9,850 nt of DNA from Spirochaetaceae bacterium (GTDB lineage: Bacteria > Spirochaetota > Spirochaetia > Treponematales > Breznakiellaceae), in assembly GCA_031268255.1 (NCBI GenBank), contig JAIRXO010000093.1, forward strand, positions 1 through 9,850, given 5' to 3'. The notes below the pieces were generated by a model, which was given only the letters and a program-made list of their open reading frames with translations, was not told the origin of the DNA and made no database searches. Both the position numbers and the translations under genes were made by a program. This document shows positions 6,224 through 9,850 of this stretch, in pieces. How positions within the stretch are numbered: the first letter of the stretch is position 1; the number at the start of each line of letters is the position of its first letter.

Positions 6224-7417
6224 ATGGACACTATAGCGAAAGGAAGATTCGGGATTTACGGAGGACAGTACATACCCGAAACCCTGATGAACGAGATCAT
6301 CAATCTTGAAAGGGCCTACAACCACTACAGGAAAGACCCGGCCTTTAATTCAGAACTTGATGATCTGCTCAAGAATTACGCCGGAAGGCCATCCCTCCTG
6401 TACTATGCCGAAAAGATGAGCCGCGAACTTGGCGGGGCAAAGATATACCTCAAACGGGAGGATTTAAACCATACCGGTTCGCACAAAATAAACAATGTAC
6501 TTGGCCAGGTTCTTCTGGCAAAGAAGATGGGCAAAACCCGCGTCATAGCCGAGACCGGAGCCGGACAGCACGGCGTCGCCGCCGCCACAGCCGCGGCTCT
6601 TCTTGGCCTGGAATGTGAAATCTTTATGGGCAGGGAGGACACCGAACGCCAGGCCCTCAATGTATACCGCATGCGTCTTTTAGGCGCTACGGTCAATGCC
6701 GTATGTTCCGGGACAGAGACCCTCAAGGACGCGGTAAACGAAACCATGAGGGAATGGGCCGGCCGTACCAGTGATACCCATTATGTGCTAGGCTCTGTCA
6801 TGGGTCCCCACCCTTTTCCGGTCATGGTGAGGGATTTTCAGAGTGTTATCAGCAGGGAAGCGAGAAAGCAGATACTCGAAAAAGAAGGAAAGCTCCCCGA
6901 TGTGGTTGCCGCCTGTGTAGGCGGCGGCAGCAACGCGATGGGTATGTTCTATCATTTTATCCCCGACACGGAGGTGCGTCTCATAGGCTGCGAGGCGGCG
7001 GGAGAAGGCATAGATACAGGCCGCCATGCCGCGACCCTGGCAAGGGGGCAGGCCGGTATCTTTCATGGCATGAAGTCCTATTTCTGTCAAAATGATGAAG
7101 GTCAGATAGCGCCGGTCTATTCGATTTCCGCCGGGCTTGATTATCCCGGTGTGGGCCCCGAACATGCCTGGCTGCATGATACAGGCAGGGCCGAGTATGT
7201 GCCGGTAAGCGATGAGGAAGCGGTGGAGGCCTTTGAGTATCTTTCCCGCAGCGAGGGCATCATCCCGGCTGTGGAGAGCGCCCACGCCATAGCCCATATA
7301 CGGAAGATCGCCCGGGGCCTGGGCAGGGACCGGAGTATCATCGTATGCCTCTCAGGCAGGGGGGATAAGGATGTCGCGGCCATCGCGAAATACAGAGGGG
7401 AAACCATCAATGAATAA
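6224..7417 (+). CDS. trpB: Tryptophan synthase beta subunit
   Basis: This PLP enzyme condenses indole with serine, in an alpha2-beta2 complex with TrpA. The 397-residue length and motifs place it in the standard TrpB1 group, not TrpB2. The PLP-binding lysine is K88 in NHTGSHKINN, the catalytic glutamate is E110 in ETGAGQHG, and the PLP phosphate is held by CVGGGSNAMG. LGSVMGPHPFP, SAGLDYPGVGPEHA and CLSGRGDKD are also as expected. The ATG at 6224 follows GGAGAA by seven bases. The stop overlaps the start of trpA by eight bases, consistent with equal, coupled production of the two subunits. Confidence 0.97.
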   Translation: MDTIAKGRFGIYGGQYIPETLMNEIINLERAYNHYRKDPAFNSELDDLLKNYAGRPSLLYYAEKMSRELGGAKIYLKREDLNHTGSHKINNVLGQVLLAKKMGKTRVIAETGAGQHGVAAATAAALLGLECEIFMGREDTERQALNVYRMRLLGATVNAVCSGTETLKDAVNETMREWAGRTSDTHYVLGSVMGPHPFPVMVRDFQSVISREARKQILEKEGKLPDVVAACVGGGSNAMGMFYHFIPDTEVRLIGCEAAGEGIDTGRHAATLARGQAGIFHGMKSYFCQNDEGQIAPVYSISAGLDYPGVGPEHAWLHDTGRAEYVPVSDEEAVEAFEYLSRSEGIIPAVESAHAIAHIRKIARGLGRDRSIIVCLSGRGDKDVAAIAKYRGETINE

Positions 7418-8261
7418 CATAGCCCGGGCCTTTCAGGGCCTTGACACAAATAAAGCCGAAAATTTTTCTTCGGGAAAAAAGACCTGCGCCTTTATAGGTT
7501 TTGTTACCGGAGGCGATCCCAGCATAGAAAAGACAGAAGAATTTATACTCGAAATGATCAGCGCGGGAACCGATCTTGTGGAAATAGGTATTCCCTTTTC
7601 CGATCCTGTCGCCGAGGGGCCGGTCATACAGGAAGCCAATATCAGGGCACTTGCCTCAGGGACCACTGTGGAAAAACTTTTTGCCATGACAAAACGCCTC
7701 AGGGCAAAGACCCAGGTTCCCTTTGTTTTTCTCAGTTACCTCAATCCGGTTTTCCATTACGGGTATGACGCCTTCTTTGCCCGCTGCCGCGAATCAGGCG
7801 TTGACGGCATCATCATACCCGACCTTCCCTTTGAGGAACAGGAAGAAGTCAGGCTTCCTGCTTCGCGCCGCGATGTCTCCCTCATTTCCCTTATTGCCCC
7901 TACCTCGGAAGAAAGGATCAGGGACATAGCCAGGGCCGCCACAGGTTTTCTCTATGTGGTTTCATCCATGGGTGTTACCGGGATACGGAATGAAATCAGG
8001 ACGGACCTTGCCTCGATGATACTCCAGGTGAGAAAGGAAAGGCCCGCTCCCAAAAAGGACGGCGGGTCCGGCCCGCTTCCTGTCGCGGTGGGTTTCGGTA
8101 TTCATACCCCTGCCCAGGCGGCTGAAATCGCCGGCCTTGCCGACGGGGTCATTGTTGGAAGCGCCCTGGTAAAAATCATCGCCAGGTACGGAGAAGGGGC
8201 CGGGCCCCATATTTATGACTATGTAAAGCAGATGAATTTAAGTCTGTATGCCGTTCCATAG
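7410..8261 (+). CDS. trpA: Tryptophan synthase alpha subunit
   Basis: This subunit cleaves indole-3-glycerol phosphate to indole, which is channelled to TrpB. It has 283 residues, slightly longer than the usual 260-270, with an extension near the N-terminus (about residues 11-23). The catalytic glutamate is E58 (LVEIGIPFSDP). The second catalytic acid, Asp60 in Salmonella, is a glutamate here: E69 in PVAEGPVIQ. I recall this AEGP variant together with YVVSSMGVTG from many Clostridia-type TrpA proteins, so it is probably functional and may hint at lineage or transfer. Phosphate-binding GFGI and GSAL motifs are intact. I chose the ATG at 7410, preceded by AGAGGGGA, rather than an in-frame ATG at 7371 that would extend 13 unrelated residues back into trpB. 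No terminator follows; the next gene begins 32 bases later. The protein contains no tryptophan. Confidence 0.95.
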   Translation: MNNIARAFQGLDTNKAENFSSGKKTCAFIGFVTGGDPSIEKTEEFILEMISAGTDLVEIGIPFSDPVAEGPVIQEANIRALASGTTVEKLFAMTKRLRAKTQVPFVFLSYLNPVFHYGYDAFFARCRESGVDGIIIPDLPFEEQEEVRLPASRRDVSLISLIAPTSEERIRDIARAATGFLYVVSSMGVTGIRNEIRTDLASMILQVRKERPAPKKDGGSGPLPVAVGFGIHTPAQAAEIAGLADGVIVGSALVKIIARYGEGAGPHIYDYVKQMNLSLYAVP

Positions 8262-8293
8262 ACGCAAAGCGGCTCTGTGTTTATAGTAAGTAT

Positions 8294-9286
8294 ATGTACG
8301 CTGTTCTGTTAGCGCCGGCTGTTTTGGCGTTTCTCTATGTTCTTGCGCTGATTATCATAGCCCTCGCCGCCTTCCGTCAGCTTTTTAACCGGACTTTCCA
8401 TACTCTTGAATATTCGAGGCATCGCTGTCTTGAAAGCGGCGAGTTTGACCCGGCCCTCGAAGAACTCCCCTGGGAGGAGGTAAAAGTTTTTTCTCCAAAG
8501 CGGAACGCCGCCATCGCCGTATACGCCCTCCCGGCGCGGAACAAAAATGCCGGCACGGGAGAATGCGGGGGGACTGTCATTGTGCTTCACGGCCTTACCT
8601 GGACCCACTACGGTTCCTTTAAATACGCCGGGGCTTTTATCGAAAGGGGCTGGAACGCGGTGCTTGTCGATATGGGCGGCCACGGGGCAAGCGGGGCCGG
8701 AAACATTCCCGTTCCTTCCTACGGGTATTTTGAAAAATATGATATTGACGCGGTACTCGACTGGACCCTGGCCCGCTTTTCAGGTGAAAAGCCCTTTGTG
8801 CTTATAGGTGAATCCCTGGGGGCGGCCACGGCGCTGCAGTACGCACCCCTGGGCGCTCCGCCCGGCGCAACGAAACAAGAGTGGAAGATACAGGGAATCA
8901 TAGCCGACTGTCCGTATTCTTCCATGGCCGACGCTGTTGACGCACAGCTTAAACATCTGCGGATTCCGTTTTTTCTGGCAGGACCGGCGCGGAAGTTTAT
9001 TTCTTTTGTTATGCGCCATACACGGGGTTACGCGCTGGAAGACGCCTCGCCTCTGGCAGGAGCCCTGTCAAGCCCGGTTCCCATACTCCTCATACACGGC
9101 GATGCCGATGACTATGTACCTTCTGAGCTGTCCCGCCGCATCGCCGAAAAAAGAAAGGAGAAGGGCGCAGGCCCTGTCTCGCTTGTGTTGATACACGGCG
9201 CCGCCCATGCGAAAAGTATTGTCGTAGACCCCGGCGCCTGGTTCAAGGCGGCCTTTGAATTTATAGGCCGCGAATGCATTCAATGA
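8294..9286 (+). CDS. Membrane-anchored alpha/beta hydrolase (serine hydrolase)
   Basis: The 330-residue protein begins with one hydrophobic segment (about residues 3-27) that should act as a signal anchor. The following basic residues (R28, R33) could equally hold the body of the enzyme in the cytoplasm, so its side is uncertain. The fold is the alpha/beta hydrolase type: VIVLHG at 95-100 (oxyanion region), VDMGGHGASG at 125-134, the nucleophile elbow G172-E-S174-L-G176, the acid D272 in HGDADDYVP, and the base H305 in HGAAH. The triad is complete. The family resembles BEM46/YqkD-like hydrolases, whose substrates are mostly unknown, so I assign none. The ATG at 8294 has no clear ribosome site. 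The gene lies 32 bases after trpA and 14 before the FMN_bind gene, probably on the same transcript, but nothing links it chemically to tryptophan synthesis. Confidence 0.87.
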   Translation: MYAVLLAPAVLAFLYVLALIIIALAAFRQLFNRTFHTLEYSRHRCLESGEFDPALEELPWEEVKVFSPKRNAAIAVYALPARNKNAGTGECGGTVIVLHGLTWTHYGSFKYAGAFIERGWNAVLVDMGGHGASGAGNIPVPSYGYFEKYDIDAVLDWTLARFSGEKPFVLIGESLGAATALQYAPLGAPPGATKQEWKIQGIIADCPYSSMADAVDAQLKHLRIPFFLAGPARKFISFVMRHTRGYALEDASPLAGALSSPVPILLIHGDADDYVPSELSRRIAEKRKEKGAGPVSLVLIHGAAHAKSIVVDPGAWFKAAFEFIGRECIQ

Positions 9287-9300
9287 ACAGAGAGGTTTTT

Positions 9301-9654
9301 ATGAAGAAAGTAATTTTTGGATTTTCCCTTCTTTTGGCGTTTGTCTTTTTTTCCTGCGCCGGAAACAGCGCCGGGCTTAAAGCCCTCTATACGCCCGGAG
9401 TCTATGAGGGAAACGGAGAGGGGTATTTTGGGCCGGTGATTCTTGAGGTAACGGTAAGTTCCGGCGCGATTGTTCAGATTGACGTGCTGCAGTACTCCGA
9501 TACCCAGGGTATAGGAACGACAGCTTTCGACGAACTTACGGTCTCGGTAATTGACGCCAATTCAGTTGATGTGGATATAGTAGCGGGAGCCTCGTATTCG
9601 AGCCGGGGCTTTTTGGACGCTGTGGAAGATGCCCTGCAAAAGGCCGTCCTGTAA
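9301..9654 (+). CDS. Small FMN_bind-domain lipoprotein with Ser at the flavinylation position
   Basis: The product has 117 residues. It starts with a lipoprotein signal (M1-K-K, hydrophobic 4-17) and a relaxed lipobox F16-F-S-C19 of the kind spirochaetes tolerate. The rest is a single FMN_bind domain (about 31-115) with the same skeleton as the 3079-3543 product: YEGNGEGYFGPV, then a GIG turn at 70-72, then D92-x-x-AGASYSS. Where that protein has the acceptor Thr of TGATFT, this one has S100. Covalent FMN on Ser is possible but not assured, and it may instead bind FMN loosely or have lost it. The ATG at 9301 is chosen because AGAGAGG (9289-9295) lies five bases upstream. An earlier in-frame ATG at 9274 overlaps the hydrolase gene and spoils the signal peptide. 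It is the last visible gene of the trp-led cluster, and I see no convincing terminator after it. Confidence 0.82.
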   Translation: MKKVIFGFSLLLAFVFFSCAGNSAGLKALYTPGVYEGNGEGYFGPVILEVTVSSGAIVQIDVLQYSDTQGIGTTAFDELTVSVIDANSVDVDIVAGASYSSRGFLDAVEDALQKAVL

Positions 9655-9696
9655 GCGGGCAAAACAGTAGGCGTTGTAAAGTTTTACGATTTTAGA

Positions 9697-9725
9697 TTGA
9701 CAATTTTTCCGTGTTTTGCTACAAT
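9697..9725 (+). promoter_or_regulatory. Near-consensus sigma-70 promoter reading into the repeat array
   Basis: TTGACA (9697-9702), a 17-base spacer and TACAAT (9720-9725) form a promoter with one mismatch to consensus. The expected start, about seven bases after the -10, is at 9732, which is exactly the A of an ATG. The transcript would thus be nearly leaderless or start just before it. The sequence TACAATAGT of the -10 region is repeated 20 bases downstream (9740-9748). Confidence 0.65.
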
Positions 9726-9731
9726 AGTTCT

Positions 9732-9850
9732 ATGTTTCGTACAATAGTCACGGCTCACGGCTCACGGCTCACGGCTCACGGCTCACGGCTCACGGCTCAC
9801 GGCTCACGGCTCACGGCTCACGGCTCACGGCTCACGGCTCATATTGTACA
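9732..9850 (+). CDS. Truncated open frame running through the 7-bp repeats (uncertain)
   Basis: From the ATG at 9732 the frame is open to the window edge. It encodes MFRTIV, then four copies of the heptapeptide TAHGSRL, then TAHIV. No ribosome binding site is visible, and if the promoter at 9697-9725 is used the message would be almost leaderless. The frame may be only a consequence of the repeat having no forward stop codon. It could be the start of a repeat-regulated gene continuing outside the window. I give it as a possibility and assign no function. Confidence 0.22.
   Translation, partial: MFRTIVTAHGSRLTAHGSRLTAHGSRLTAHGSRLTAHIV
9739..9849. repeat. 8-bp inverted repeat bracketing the tandem array
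   Basis: GTACAATA at 9739-9746 and its complement TATTGTAC at 9842-9849 flank the 7-bp repeat array almost exactly, with two bases left over on one side and the partial last unit on the other. Each arm contains the hexamer TACAAT, oriented towards the array from both sides. The right arm may continue beyond the window. Confidence 0.6.
9749..9841 (+). repeat. Tandem array of 13 perfect 7-bp units (CACGGCT)
   Basis: Thirteen uninterrupted copies of CACGGCT run from 9749 to 9839, followed by a partial CA. No unit has a mismatch, which suggests recent slippage or active homogenisation. Because seven is not a multiple of three, three units make one 21-base cycle. All three forward frames read the same heptapeptide (TAHGSRL) without stops, while the reverse strand has TGA in every frame. 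Confidence 0.97.

Noticed and set aside
7371..7409. Longer trpA start within trpB
   Set aside because: The extra 13 residues do not resemble TrpA, and the ATG at 7410 has a good ribosome site and the usual overlap with trpB.
8294..9286. Hydrolase as a kynurenine formamidase feeding anthranilate to the trp enzymes
   Set aside because: Some formamidases are alpha/beta hydrolases, but this protein has a membrane anchor and BEM46-like motifs, and no kynureninase gene is nearby. Proximity alone is not enough.
9671..9695. Terminator after the last FMN_bind gene (GTAA-AGTT-TTAC then GATTTT)
   Set aside because: A 4-bp AT-rich stem is too weak to support, and the T run is interrupted.
9749..9841. 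CRISPR array
   Set aside because: The units are 7 bp with no spacers, so this is a simple tandem repeat.

Overview
The window looks like a chromosomal segment of a spirochaete, most plausibly a Treponema of the insect-gut type. This is an inference from moderately high GC, many small exported lipoproteins with a relaxed lipobox, FMN_bind proteins and gene style. I could not run a search, and a Clostridia-like donor or host is not excluded. No tRNA, rRNA, CRISPR or insertion sequence is visible.

Layout. Positions 109-1884 encode an exported (Tat, probably lipid-anchored) FAD-dependent reductase or dehydrogenase of the fumarate reductase/ketosteroid dehydrogenase superfamily, closed by a clear terminator. 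Positions 1991-3010 encode an unrecognised all-beta protein made of two homologous Cys-x3-Cys modules plus a carboxypeptidase-regulatory-like module. A minus-strand gene (3079-3543) encodes an FMN_bind lipoprotein with a flavinylation motif. It is divergent from a complete trpD-trpC-trpF-trpB-trpA block (3747-8261), tightly packed with overlaps at three of its four junctions. The block continues, with short gaps and no visible terminator, into a membrane-anchored alpha/beta hydrolase (8294-9286) and a second, smaller FMN_bind lipoprotein (9301-9654). The right edge has a near-consensus promoter that fires into 13 tandem copies of a 7-bp unit, which opens a truncated reading frame.

How the genes fit together. 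The trp block converts anthranilate to tryptophan, but anthranilate synthase (trpE/trpG) is absent here, so anthranilate must come from an unlinked locus or from outside. The exported FAD enzyme and the two FMN_bind lipoproteins contain the parts that are fused in one polypeptide in urocanate- and fumarate-reductase-type enzymes. They could form an extracytoplasmic flavin electron relay, although their partnership is inferred only from proximity.

Most worth a second look: (i) a regular set of alternating half-sites (GTTTCT/AGAAAC, exactly 12-bp pitch) across the -10 and start point of the trp promoter, which looks like an undescribed operator; (ii) the 7-bp repeat array, which stays open in all three forward frames and could act as a phase-variation or variable-linker device; (iii) the dispersed exported flavoprotein set; (iv) the duplicated Cys-x3-Cys protein.
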